Positions 35,885 through 47,102 of a stretch of DNA of 64,000 nt are shown in pieces. The stretch covers positions 24,509,837 to 24,573,836 of the forward strand of contig CM067445.1 in NCBI GenBank assembly GCA_034508935.3. The letters run 5' to 3'. The notes beneath the pieces were generated by a model, which saw nothing but the letters and a program-made list of their open reading frames with translations, ran no database searches and was not told the DNA's origin. The position numbers and the translations under genes were made by a program. Origin of the DNA: Berghia stephanieae (lineage: Eukaryota > Mollusca > Gastropoda > Nudibranchia > Aeolidiidae). Each line of letters begins with the position of its first letter. Position 1 is the stretch's first letter.

Positions 35885-38129
35885 GATTATAATGAAATGT
35901 TTAAAAAATTGCTTTCTGTCTGCGAGTTACAAAAAAAATGTATATTTCAATATATTCATAAAAGTAATATAAAGTTTTGTGACATGTAGGAAGAAATATT
36001 TCTGTCTCTTGTTAACACTTAAATCATATATCAATTTATCTTCAACGAATGAGAATGATGGATTTGGTCGGAACAACCGCTTTCGTGTTTCACATGAAGG
36101 AAATTAAGAATTACTGTCGTCATCAGTTGGATTGGATCATTTAATTAGTAAACATCATTTCATACGTCTCTCATAGTAACATACTTTTTAATAAAGTTAA
36201 TTTATTTTATAATCTTCAAAGATAGTCAACATTTCTTCAATGTAAACTTGAAAGAAAATCAAAATAAAAGGTGCACCCAATTCAACTTTATATATATATT
36301 ATTGCTCTTTATATTTATATCCAATAGCTATTCTTCAGAATTAGTTTTAAAATAGTAAATTCAAACATTATGAAAAACGAACAAAAATGCATAACTACTC
36401 TTCAGTCGAAAAAAAAAAATTAAAAATAATAATATCTCAGTATTTAAAAAAATTACAGTTCAGATTTTACTCCCAAATAACACGAATTATACACTTCAGC
36501 ATTTATTATTATGTATTAAGGTCAAATCCTTCTCTTTCTGATGTTTTCCCTCTGTCTTTCAGAAAACCAAAATACTATTAACAAATTGATAACTGCAAGT
36601 TCATTGATCAATGAATGACGATGATAATTGGCCAGTTCATTGATGATATGTCAAGATTATTCTGTAAAAACTTTATATACAACATTATAATGACAATTTG
36701 ATAATGAATATACATTAGACATTTGCATAATTGATCAATCAATTTTCTATTACGTTTAAGTATATTGTTGTTGCTTTGTTTTGTTCTTTGGATATTTTTT
36801 TTTTGAGGGGGGGGGGGGAGTTTAAAGTGTGTTTTACTTTGTCTTTGTTTTGTCTTTTAGATCGATTATTAGTTACTCCTTTATAGCTTCCAACTTTCAC
36901 AATAAAATCATATATATTACATACAATTTTGCATGCTGGAGAAGACGTGAACCTTTGAACGAACCCCAAACTTTACTCTTTACTTATTTAATAGGGAAGT
37001 TTTTGTTTCAGTTGCATTTGAATCTCAAATTTCCCATAGTCTTTTATAAATAGGTATTGAATAAAGTACAGCAAAAGAGAGTAGACTTTCCATTTTTACA
37101 AAGTCAATCCGTCATACAGATATTTAAAAAAATTATTATTATATTATCATTATTATTATTATTATTATTATTTTAGAGGTTGGGGAAAGTAGAGAGAACA
37201 GATCAGGCTGCCACAGTTAGGCGAATGTTGATGGAGATATTTTTGTTCCACTCGCCATCGAATCGATATCCCACGTATGGAGGAAAAATGCAAAGTGTAT
37301 GCTTGTTCCCTGTAGCAGGATTGAGATAGATCATGAATAGTTTAGATTAAATCATACGGTAGGTAGATCTTTGTTTGTAAATAAGCTTAAAATTGAACCA
37401 GCAAAAATAGACGTCATTTTCTTTTTTATTTCATTTATATTGTCCACTGCCTGATCAATCTTTTAGGAACGGGATCGAGATGCAAAGGGGTTGGAAATAT
37501 TTTATGTCATGAATAGGCTACAAGTTTTGTCCTTGTTACTGTTACCGTTCTTTTCTTATTATAATTCAGAATGCAAACGTCATGGTTTTAATAATTTGAC
37601 CATACTATCTATCTACTTACAGCTTTCAAAGTAATATCATTGTTAATATTTAATTAAATGTGAATCAAAAAGGCCCATTTTATTTATAAACCAAGCCACT
37701 AGCTGTTCTTGTGAAATATGTTTTGAAATAAAAGAGAAATTTCAAAATGATATTCCTACAGATTGTAGTCTTCACTTGAAGAGAGCCATTAAAGACAGTT
37801 CATTTTAATGTGATTTTATACAACTGTAGATCTCATGGGACATTCCAAACTTCCAATCTGAATTAAACTTTTATTTTTTTCTGGTCCTCTTCTAATTTAA
37901 TTGTGATGTGAGGACAGTGATAATATTGGTAATTATTGTTATCGTTGTTGTTATTGTTGTTTGTTTTTGTAGGTGTTTGTAGTAATTATTTACAGTTTAT
38001 CATATATTCAAATTTTATTCATGAAAATTAGTCGAATGTTTGAAGAGAAATGATATTATCCAATATACAGTGACATAAATGGTATTTAATTAATTATTAT
38101 TTTTGTTCTTCTTATACTCCTTCGTATAT
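35885..38129. other. Intergenic, no gene seen
   Basis: AT-rich. G-run at 36807-36818, short (ATT)n at 37132-37172. No exon-like frame. Confidence 0.4.
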
Positions 38130-38375
38130 TGCCGTACTCTGGGAAAACATGTATTTAAAGTTTTGGCCAGAAAACTCCGTCACCAAATATCGATCGATTA
38201 AAATGATCCTCATCTTGATAAAAACTCTCAAACCTAGATCTTTGTGAAGTCCCAGGTTTAAGGGGTTTTTTTTTTCAAGATGTGGGTCATTTTAATTAAT
38301 GAATCAATATTTGAAGAACAAGTTTTTTGACTAAAAGTTTAAATACGTATTTTTCCAGAGTACAGCAGTATGCTG
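38130..38375. repeat. P-family palindromic MITE, full copy
   Basis: GCCGTACTCTGGGAAAACAT to TTTTTCCAGAGTACAGCAG: about 245 bp, the arms complementary through AAACTC(C)GTCAC, ATCGATCGATTAAAATGATC and the AAGTCCCAGGTTT centre. Confidence 0.85.
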
Positions 38376-39883
38376 GTCTCAGAAATCCATTTTTGTTTTG
38401 TTATAAATCCGATCATTACAATATTATTTAAAGATTGTCTCATATAAAAATCTGTCATGGATTTTTTTTCTTTCTATGACAGATCTTTATTTATATATGT
38501 CATGTAAGTTTAAATACATTGCTTATCACAATAATCGTGTAATAGTGTCACCTTTCGTATTATTGAGACATATTTAATACGTCTTTTTAGAACATTGGTT
38601 GAAAATCAGTTCACATTTACTTATTGTGGACATTATTCAACTCACAATTTAACCGAATACTGTTTCGTTGCTTTACAAATCAGTCTTTAAAATAGTTTTT
38701 CCTAGTTCATTCTAATTTATTAAATAATATAACTAGCATATTTCAAAGTGTGACATTTTCATCGTGAACCTCATTTTTTGTTTAAGAAATAGATGCATAT
38801 TATTACATGCACTAGTCGATAAGATAAATCACACTTCTTTTTTTCCTCTGACAGAGAAAATAAATAAATTCATGATGAGAATAACAAGTTTACTTTGTCA
38901 CTACCTGAGTCTTTCCTGATGCTAACAATGAGAGGAAAACAAAATTCTCACAATACAACTCACTTTCTACATATATCCTTTCGAAATGTTGAAATGATTG
39001 TGACAAAGGGGAAAAAATAATAAAACAATTTTATTTTTTTCAGTTTAAAATTTTTAATTGGATTGCATGGTCAATTCATCAGGGGGGAAAAATCCTGAAA
39101 ATCGTTTTGTTTATTAATCTTGAAAATTATTATTAAGCTATCAAAATATATTTTGTTAAATCAGTAACTTCCAGGAATTAGAATTTTGATTTGAAACTGA
39201 TGAAGCATAGAATAATTTTAAAGAAATTTGCCTAGGAACATGCACTGGTTTTTGGATTGATAAACAATTTAAGATTCATTTCAATACGAAATTGCCAGTT
39301 TCTTTTTTAAAAAGTAATAGAAAACCCTATGTTTTGGCTAAGGGTCTATTAATAGAAAACGTTTCTATTATAGTTATATTGGTAGTTAATACATTTAAAT
39401 CACTTTCCTACTCGTTTGTCAACTATTTTGTACACAGAAAACTTCCATTATTTAAGTGAAATGATTCTCACCAGATATAGTAATAATTAAAAAATGTAAC
39501 TATGCATCATATTTTCGTTAAAATAATTTTGTTATAGTTTTTTTTAATATTCATTTGTTCTGTATCGTTATGTATGTCTTTAAAAAGATTAACGTGATGT
39601 TATCAAACAATGATAATGAGATAATAATTTTGTGACTACTGTTTCTGATTGAATATAATATTATAAAATGATGTATTATGAATAACTGTTTAAAATTAAG
39701 ATTTATGATTACAAAGTTGTGTATGAATCATATTATCTTGAACGTAATAGATATTATATATATCAGCAACCTAATAAAATTGTATGATCAATCTAAACAT
39801 GCATTGTCTTTCGTTTTATTACACATTTTAAATTGTAAGTATATGTAATTCTTAAAAATTTTGCATGCAACCCTTGGAGTTTA
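38376..39883. other. Intergenic, no gene seen
   Basis: Very AT-rich sequence with no repeat or coding signal that I recognise. Confidence 0.4.
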
Positions 39884-40020
39884 CAAATATTTTTAGGTTG
39901 AAACCCGAACGGAATAATGGGCCTATTTTAGCGTTGTTGTAATGGACGATGTTTTGCGTTGGATTGAAATTGTTCACAACAATGAGCCCATAACAATTTG
40001 GGTCATGAGACCTGTAAATG
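39884..40020. repeat. Foldback MITE (GTCTGATAACC family), diverged
   Basis: TTTAGGTTGAAACCCGAACG, then GTTGTTGTAATGGACGATG and GGGTCATGAGACCTGTAAAT; arms still complementary but worn. Confidence 0.7.
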
Positions 40021-40574
40021 AATTGTCGTCGATCGAGTGAATCTCTCTTTGCAGAGATCAAATTCTAATGTCTCACACGAGACTCATGGATTTTGCTGTT
40101 GAATTGTTGTCTTCCCTATTTGTCCTACTTTTTCTTTAGTGCTTTCAAGTTCAGGTGCCTGGGCATTGGGGTTTTTTTCTTCTTCTGTCTTATGTTTATT
40201 TTTTGTTCGTTTTTTTTGTTGTTTTGGTGATTTTTTTGATTTTTTTTTTTGTGGGGGGGGGGGAGTTTCACTTTTCAGAATGTTTCCATATTTTAGGTTT
40301 AGTTATTATAAATCAAGACAAGGCAGAAAAGTAACCTGATTTTTTTTTTTGTTGTATGTTTCTTTCTTGCTATGCCTGGAACCTCTCATACACACTTGTT
40401 CAGTTCTTTATCTTACACCGGTGCCTGCTCCTTAATTTCTAGATTTGATATTTTACCTTTATTGACGACCAGCATTTATTTAGGCTACAAAAAAAGATGC
40501 TATTACTCCAAAACCAGAGGATAACTTGCAGAATGTATGTATCCAATCCTCAAGAAGACTGGTTTTTGTTTTTA

Positions 40575-40904
40575 TGTTTTTTTAGGTTTTACGGCGCTTG
40601 CAACGCATTTAGGTCATATCAGCGCCAGTAAAAAGGAAGAAAACGGGATAGTAAAAAGTTCTAGAATTACAATTAAAGTACTCCAAGAAAAAGGAAGACA
40701 GAGGGGATTAGTTCAAACAGGGAAAAGATGAAGATTCCAAGAGCACACTATCAATGTACTTAGTTTGAGATCACCTAAATGTCTCATCCTGAAACAAGCA
40801 CAGGTCCCCACTAAGAGGAACACACTCAAATGTTTACAAATTATATGAAAAACAAAAATAATACAGTACATAACAGAGAGAAACTATTTTCATCTCCCAA
40901 AACT
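40575..40904 (+). repeat. X repeat copy 1, left part (split by DIRS)
   Basis: Starts TTTTACGGCGCTTGCAACGC and is collinear with the copies at 45970 and 50840. GGCGCT and AGCGCC near its start can pair. It is interrupted at 40904 by the DIRS element and resumes at 45695. Confidence 0.85.
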
Positions 40905-41209
40905 AATTAAAAAATTATACGAGTCTTACCTTGGGAAGACGAAGTATGATGATAATTATTCCGTCTCTTAATGCTGAAGGAGTCAATTGGAGGAAGCGCT
41001 GCGTCACGTGATCACTATTTAACTCCGAAAAAGCTGCCCACAACAAGTGTGTAGTAATGATAATACACAACTAAACTAAGTACTCTATGAACTTATCCCG
41101 CGATAGGTTACACATGTGTAATATATAGCACAATTTCACCGAAAAACAACAATAATACTCAATATAGAATTATAATCATATTAATAGTAAGGGCAAGGGA
41201 GGGAAGGGC

Positions 41210-41330
41210 AATTGACTCCTTCAGCATTAAGAGACGGAATAATTATCATCATACTTCGTCTTCCCAAGGTAAGACTCGTATAATTTTTTAATTATTCCGT
41301 CTACTTTAATGCTGATAGGAGCCACTTGGA
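41210..41330. repeat. DIRS internal complementary region
   Basis: 41210-41293 is the reverse complement of the left terminus (40905-40990), including AAGACGAAGTATGATGATAA. 41294-41330 is the reverse complement of the right terminus. The two meet with no gap. This is the bridge proposed to hold the two cDNA ends together for circle formation in DIRS-1. Confidence 0.85.
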
Positions 41331-41334
41331 GATT

Positions 41335-42555
41335 TCAAAGCAGGGCAGGTTTTGAGGATAGTACTGAATTTGCAAAAGATTCCGAATGAGATTCAATGGG
41401 CTTTTTATAGAATCGAGCAAAGGTAGACTCCCTTTTCCATCCTGCCGTATTAAGTACATGCCATATATCTACACCCTTAGCTGCTGAAGAACAAGATGCT
41501 GATCGTGTGCTGTGTGCTTTAAATATGTTAGTATCCACTCCTGACTTGGTTAGGATAAGTCTAATCCAACGTGACAGTGTATCCTTGGAGACTCCTAAGT
41601 GAGGGCTAAGGGTGCTAATAAACAATTTATTAGAAGATCGAAGTGGTCTAGTCCGTTTCAAGTATGCTCGTAGATATGTCATAACACAAATCCGCCTGTC
41701 CTCATTAAATGCATGGAGTGTAATAATTGTTTGAGGATTAGAAGGCGAGTTATGTTTAAGCAATTTACTAATATGGAATATAGCTTTGCTATCATGAATA
41801 GATAAACAAGATGATTCAATAGTCATGGCATGAAATGATTGGCACCTATGTCCCGTAACAAGAGCACATAGCATAAGAAGTTTGGCTCCTAACATAAAAA
41901 GGTTAAGATCACGAGCAGGGGAAAGTGATCTTAAATAATTTAACACAGTAGATATGTCCCAAACAGTAGTGTAACGGGCACGAGTGGGTCGAGAATGAAA
42001 TACACCTTTCATAAATCTACACACTAGCGGATCTGAACCGGTCTCGTTCAATGTTGACACTGCTGACCTCGCTGTATTGATGGCACTGTATCCCAATCCA
42101 GATTGAAATAATATTGTCAAAAAAGCTATAGTAGTCTGAACATTTTTACTCATAGGGTCCACCCCATCAGCATCACAAAACTGGATAAATTTCAGTAAGT
42201 AACTATTGTACTGTTTTTGGGTGTTGCGACGCCAACTTTTCATAATTATTTTTAAGGCGTGCTTGGAAACTCCTTGTTTCCGGATTTTTGCCCTGATAAG
42301 AGACAAGCCATCAACTTTAGTTTTGGATACAAAGGGTGCACAGCTGCCCTGTCTGATGCCAATGTCAATAGGTGTTTTGAGGCTTTTAGATGGACCGGGG
42401 GCGCTATCAGCATAGTCATAAGTTTGGGGAACCAAGTCTGTGTTTGCCAAATTGGTGCTATCACCAACGCTCGCGATACTTTGTCTTGTTGTATCTTTTG
42501 TAGAGCCCTGGGGATCATATTGAATGGAGGGAATAAATACACAAATCCAGCCCAT
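41335..42555 (-). CDS. DIRS tyrosine recombinase
   Basis: An N-terminal SAM-like core-binding part (SWRRNTQKQYNSYLLKFIQF) is followed by a catalytic part with VTGHRCQS (catalytic Arg), KAHSTRSASCS (HxxR) and the nucleophile region TFARFYKKP (Tyr). DIRS elements use this enzyme, in place of an integrase, to insert a circular DNA copy. Confidence 0.9.
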   Translation of the reverse strand: MGWICVFIPSIQYDPQGSTKDTTRQSIASVGDSTNLANTDLVPQTYDYADSAPGPSKSLKTPIDIGIRQGSCAPFVSKTKVDGLSLIRAKIRKQGVSKHALKIIMKSWRRNTQKQYNSYLLKFIQFCDADGVDPMSKNVQTTIAFLTILFQSGLGYSAINTARSAVSTLNETGSDPLVCRFMKGVFHSRPTRARYTTVWDISTVLNYLRSLSPARDLNLFMLGAKLLMLCALVTGHRCQSFHAMTIESSCLSIHDSKAIFHISKLLKHNSPSNPQTIITLHAFNEDRRICVMTYLRAYLKRTRPLRSSNKLFISTLSPHLGVSKDTLSRWIRLILTKSGVDTNIFKAHSTRSASCSSAAKGVDIWHVLNTAGWKRESTFARFYKKPIESHSESFANSVLSSKPALL

Positions 42556-44063
42556 AAATGATAAAAGGCATTAATGGCACAGGCAGATGGGTCAGGATAT
42601 AACGACATATATTTGGGAATAAGAAAATTGGTTCTAGAAGCAAAAAGATCAATTTCTGGATTTCCAAAATGATCACAAAGCTTATTGAACTCTGCTCGAT
42701 TAAGCGACCACTCAGTATGAATAGATAATTTTCTACTATAATCATCAGCAATGGTATTTTCCACTCCGGGAATATGACATGCTGAAATCCATATTCCCCT
42801 GGTTTTGCACCATAAAATTAACTCTCGTGTGATGTCATTGCATTTAACTGAATGGGTTCCCCCCATGTTATTAATGTAAGAAACAGCTGTCATATTATCT
42901 ACTTCTACCCGAATGTGACAATTGGAAATATCTTTGCACAAAGATTGAAGTCCTAAATAAACTGCTTTTATTTCTAGAACGTTGATGTGATCCATCTGCT
43001 CTTCTTCCGTCCACATACCCTGTGTGGCAACATCATTCATAATTGCTCCATAGCCATGACCTGAAGCATCAGTTCTCATCACAAAAGAAGGGTTATCTAT
43101 ATGTAATCGTTTCTTACTGTGGACGCCTTCAGACTTCCACCATTCTAATTCAATAAAAGATTGAACTGAAACTTTAATATATCTATCAAAGTTATATACT
43201 TGTTTGAGAGCCTCAATTTTTTGACACTCAAGACTTCTATAGAATAAAGGTCCATATTCAACAGCAGGGAAAGAGGCGACTAACATGCCGATAATCTTAG
43301 CTAAAAATCTAACTGAGATGGAAGAAGGAAGGTTCTCAATCATACAAATAATCTGATCTTTCTTTTTATCACTTAAAGTCACTGACATATCCAAGGAACT
43401 GAGTACAAACCCTAAGTGCTCCATTTCTTGAGATGGGGTTAAGTTAGACTTATCTGATATTTCAAATCCTAACGAACGCACAATATTGGTCGTGTACTTC
43501 AAATTATGTTCGCATTCCTCATAAGAAGGGCCCTGAATATAAAAATCATCAATATACAAACTGCATATAATTCCCTTAAGATGCAGATGAGCAACAATAG
43601 GTTTCATGATTTTAGTGAAGATTCTAGGACTATCACGGAACCCCTGCGGAAGAACAAGGTATTGGTATAACGATTCATTATGAACAAATTTAAGAAATTT
43701 CGTAAAATCTGGGTGCATGGGCAAAGAATGGTATGCATTAGATAAATCTAGCGAAACCATGAAACATTTAGGTTCTATAAGTTGTAAACAAGAATGTAAA
43801 GTGTCCATTTTAAAATGGCGATAACGCACAAAGGAGTTGAGATGTTTTACATTTAATATCATTCGATACTTTTTCCTCTGCTCACCGGGTATAGCACGTT
43901 TCTCCCTAAGGAAAACATTATTAACAAAATCACCCTCCTCCGGTGTACATTTCTGGATAACACCATCCCTTTCATATTGTATTATCATCTCCTGTAAAGC
44001 TAACTTTTCATCCTGTTTAAATTGGATAGTATGAGCTGGTTTCATTTGAACAGGAGGGGACAA
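42252..44063 (-). CDS. DIRS reverse transcriptase-RNase H
   Basis: About 600 residues. RT motifs include SLDLSNAYHSLPMHPD, LPQGFRDSPRIFTK and the catalytic box SLYIDDFYI. RNase H follows with MRTDASGHGYGA, LEIKAVYLGL, VEVDNMTAVSYINNMGG and ENTIADDYSR. The C-terminal block (EIDLFASR, then FPPFNMIPRALQKI and WFPKL) is typical of DIRS-group polymerases. It overlaps the recombinase frame by about 300 bp, as DIRS elements often do. Confidence 0.92.
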   Translation of the reverse strand: MSPPVQMKPAHTIQFKQDEKLALQEMIIQYERDGVIQKCTPEEGDFVNNVFLREKRAIPGEQRKKYRMILNVKHLNSFVRYRHFKMDTLHSCLQLIEPKCFMVSLDLSNAYHSLPMHPDFTKFLKFVHNESLYQYLVLPQGFRDSPRIFTKIMKPIVAHLHLKGIICSLYIDDFYIQGPSYEECEHNLKYTTNIVRSLGFEISDKSNLTPSQEMEHLGFVLSSLDMSVTLSDKKKDQIICMIENLPSSISVRFLAKIIGMLVASFPAVEYGPLFYRSLECQKIEALKQVYNFDRYIKVSVQSFIELEWWKSEGVHSKKRLHIDNPSFVMRTDASGHGYGAIMNDVATQGMWTEEEQMDHINVLEIKAVYLGLQSLCKDISNCHIRVEVDNMTAVSYINNMGGTHSVKCNDITRELILWCKTRGIWISACHIPGVENTIADDYSRKLSIHTEWSLNRAEFNKLCDHFGNPEIDLFASRTNFLIPKYMSLYPDPSACAINAFYHLWAGFVYLFPPFNMIPRALQKIQQDKVSRALVIAPIWQTQTWFPKLMTMLIAPPVHLKASKHLLTLASDRAAVHPLYPKLKLMACLLSGQKSGNKEFPSTP

Positions 44064-44177
44064 AAAATCAATTGCACATCCAGAAATACATTGAATAATA
44101 AAGGATCAGAGGTATACATTTTCCAAGTAGATATAAATAATTTAGTTCTGCCCCATGCAAATGGGTTACCTTATCCT

Positions 44178-45619
44178 TTAATTCCTCCTTTTGAATGTGT
44201 GTTGCTTGTGGTGTTGTTTGTGGTTGTTCCATGTCCTTGTATTCCCCCGAAAGGTGTTTGTCCCCCCTCCTTGACCTTTCCATGGTTGACCTTTGCCTAA
44301 AAAAGGAAACCTTTTCTGGCCATGGGACGGGTACGGGGAAAATCTCCTTGTGGTTTTTGCCACTCGAATAGAATCGTTCATGTCTTTAATCTTATCTTTA
44401 ATGTTGCTCCCAAATAACTTGTCACTAACAGGATAGGAAGCGGTACAGAGAGCGTTGAGGTCATCTCTAATTTCACCGCGAAGTGACTGTCTTCTATAAA
44501 TATCCAAACTATGAGAGGCATTGGTGAGCAAAGCGACTCCATCCGAAATATTTTCCAGTACTTCTTTGTTATCTCCTTTCACCATCTCCATAGCCCTGCA
44601 AACAGCAGTAATGCCTTTCATAAGCGATACCTGCACTTTCTGCAAGGATGCGTCCCTCATTCTAGAGGCAGGGGATATCTGTTTAAAAACCTCCTCATTG
44701 CATTGGACAACCTCTAGTCTAGAGCAATTTGCTGGCACTGGATATTTTTCAGAGAGAGCAGTAATCGTATCCTTGGGCAGACCGTCACATAAAACCTGTG
44801 TAACACCAGTTGAAACATTCTCTGCCAGCACCTTCCCTTTCACTTCTGTCCTGCCTACCACATTCTCGAAATATGAGAATGCCTGCTCCATCATCCCTGC
44901 ATCTCTACTACTGCCTGGCACCATATCAACTGACCGCGAAAGGTCAGCATTACATTCTACATCTTTACTGCCTGACCGCGAAAGGTCAGCATTACTTACA
45001 TCTTTACTGCCTGATCGCGAAAGATCAGACTCAATGTCATCATTACATATTGGCCGCGAAAGGCCAATATTGACATTAGCATCTTCCTCCTCCATTTCAT
45101 TAAAACGGTCAAAGGCCTCCTTCATTTGGCTCACCACTGGCACCATCCCATCAACACACTGAGTTGCTGTTTTATTTCATTAAAGTCCAGTTCACTGCTA
45201 CCAACGCTACTACTACCAGCACCGTAACTGCTCCCCTCCGTTTTCTTTCCTTTACCTTTCCCCTTCACACCTCTTACACTTCCTTTCCCAACACATTCCT
45301 TCTCGCTCGCCCCGTCTTTCACTTCACCACCTCCTTTCCCTTTCTTATCGTCCGCTCGGCTACTCTCGATTGTTTCTTTCTCCATCACTGACTCGGAACC
45401 AAAAATGGCGTTCATTGTTTGTAAACAAAGGGACCGAGATGGCAGGCGATAAATAGGTGTTAAACTATTGTTTAAAATTGCACAAGTTTTACGAATATAT
45501 ACACTATCCAGATGAATGAATTCACAACATATAAATTGAACACAATTCCGTTTGAAAATATAGAATAATAATAATATAGAATTTAAATCAAATTGAAGTT
45601 GGTGGGCTCCAGTGATCAA
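44178..45619 (-). CDS. DIRS ORF1 (gag-like) region
   Basis: Upstream coding region of the DIRS element. It has a Lys/Gly/Ser-rich start, an acidic middle with repeated DLSRSGSKDV-type units (44930-45070), and a basic Gly/Arg-rich tail (PYPSHGQKRFPFLGKGQPW) suited to nucleic-acid binding. No zinc knuckle was seen. The assignment as the gag-like product rests on position before RT and composition, not on a recognised domain. Confidence 0.65.
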
Positions 45620-45694
45620 CGCTAAAGCAACGCTAAAAAGTGATCACGTGACGCAGCGCTCAGTGGCTCCTATCAGCATTAAAGTAGACGGAAT

Positions 45695-45870
45695 AACTAT
45701 ACTTTTGACTGTTTCCCTCCCAGCTAGGGTATTCGGCGAGGACAAAAGCAAGTAATCTCATTCCAAGGCAAAGACAGAAAGCAGATATAGGGGGGGGGGG
45801 ACAGTAAGTGACCTCCCTGTCCACTATGGGAGGTCAGGAGCCCCTTACCCCCACCCCTAGCCAGAAGACT
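45695..45870 (+). repeat. X repeat copy 1, right part
   Basis: Resumes AACTATACTTTTGACTG, then TTTCCCTCCCAGC, and runs through CACTATGGGAGGTCAGG, as in the other copies. Confidence 0.85.
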
Positions 45871-45969
45871 GGCTTTACACTTCCAGCCAGATTAGAACCA
45901 GTATTTTGACATCACACTTTTGTTTCCTATGGGATCTCCCTGTTTGGTTACACCATGGAAGTTGTTTTT

Positions 45970-46500
45970 AAGGGTTTTACGGCGCTTGCTACACATTTAG
46001 GTTATATCAGCGCCAGTAAAAAGGAAGAAAATGGGATAGTAAAAAGTTCTAGAATTACAATTGAAGCATCCAAGAGAAAGTAAGACATAGGGGAACTGGG
46101 AACAAATAGGGATCAGATGTAGATTCCAAGAGCATACCACCAATGTACTTAGTTTGAGATCACCTATAAGTCTCATCCGGACACAAGAACAAAATCCAAC
46201 AAAGAGGAACACACTCAAATGCTTACGTTATACATGAAAAAATAACAAATATACTAATACATAACAGAGAGATGATTTACAAGGAAAAAAATATCATCTC
46301 CCAAAAAAATATCTATGCATTTGACTGTTTCCCTCCCAGCCAGGACTCCGACCAGGGCCAGGAAAAAAACTAAGTAATCTCATTCCAAGACAAAGACAGA
46401 AAGCGTGTTGGAAAACAAATATAAGGGGATAGAAGACACTGTGTACCTCCCTGCCCACTATGGGAGGTCAGGATCCCCACCCAGACACCATGGAAGTATT
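45970..46500 (+). repeat. X repeat copy 2 (full length)
   Basis: About 530 bp with all landmarks: GGTTTTACGGCGCTTGC, ATATCAGCGCCAGTAAAAAG, AGATTCCAAGAGCA, TAACAGAGAGATGATTTAC, TTTGACTGTTTCCCTCCCAG and CCACTATGGGAGGTCAGG. No reading frame and no tRNA-like head, so the class is unknown. A MITE or non-autonomous DNA element is possible. Confidence 0.85.
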
Positions 46501-46972
46501 GGAATGTCAAAAGACTCCAAAGAGTTGGGTTGTTATTTTAATTAGCAAAAACCAACTTTGTTGTAAGCGTTTGTTTTTTTTAAATTTGGCTTAAAGCTTT
46601 ATTGGGATAATTTAGTAACAATACAACATTATCAATGACACTTTGGAAAAACGTATTCTTAATTCAAACAATTCAGGGTTGACACAAAATATAAATACTG
46701 TATATAATTGAAGATCGTTTCAAAACCTAATTATTCTATTAACTTATTCGGCGTTGTAAACACCCCAAAATAAGAGGTGATAGTCAAAGATTTAATCTTT
46801 AAAAAAAAAAAGAGACTCATCGAAATCTAGATCACTTAATTTGATTTTGAATAATAACGTAAGTATTCAAGTATCATCCTTTGCTGTTAGTTAGGTGCCT
46901 ATGTACTACTACTGTAATTCAGCAAAGCAAGGTACACAATGATATGTGAAGATAAACGACTAGAACAATATA

Positions 46973-47102
46973 TATATAACCAAGTAAACCCATACGAAGA
47001 CAAAGACAGAAATCAACTCAGAAAACAGATATAGGGGGATATATAGAAGACACATCAAGTGACCTTCTGCCCACCATGGGAGGTCAAAAGACCCACCCAG
47101 AA
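46973..47102 (+). repeat. X repeat copy 3 (3' end only)
   Basis: Matches the last ~130 bp of the family: GACAAAGACAGAAATC, AACAGATATAGGGGGATA and CCATGGGAGGTCAAAAGA. Confidence 0.75.

Larger units (their letters stand above)
40905..45694 (-). mobile_element. DIRS-like tyrosine-recombinase retrotransposon
   Basis: A 4790-bp element read on the - strand. Parts in order: ORF1 (gag-like) region, reverse transcriptase-RNase H, tyrosine recombinase, then an internal complementary region. The ends are inverted: the ~55 bp at 45640-45694 pairs with 40957-41021 (both carry GCGCTGCGTCACGTGATCAC). At 41210-41330 the reverse complement of the left end runs to 41293 and that of the right end starts at 41294, the DIRS-1 arrangement. 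It sits inside an X repeat copy with no obvious target duplication. It looks nearly whole, with about one break, and probably young, since the end repeats still match closely. Inverted rather than split direct repeats argue against Ngaro or PAT. Confidence 0.92.

Noticed and set aside
42206-42561. Frames on + over the RT/recombinase overlap
   Set aside because: Antisense shadows of two well-supported DIRS frames.
44521-45162. 213-codon frame on + across the DIRS ORF1 region
   Set aside because: Antisense shadow of the gag-like region; composition explained by the coding repeats on the other strand.
40905-45694. Classification as a Ngaro or PAT element
   Set aside because: Those have split direct repeats; here the ends are inverted and an internal complementary region is present.
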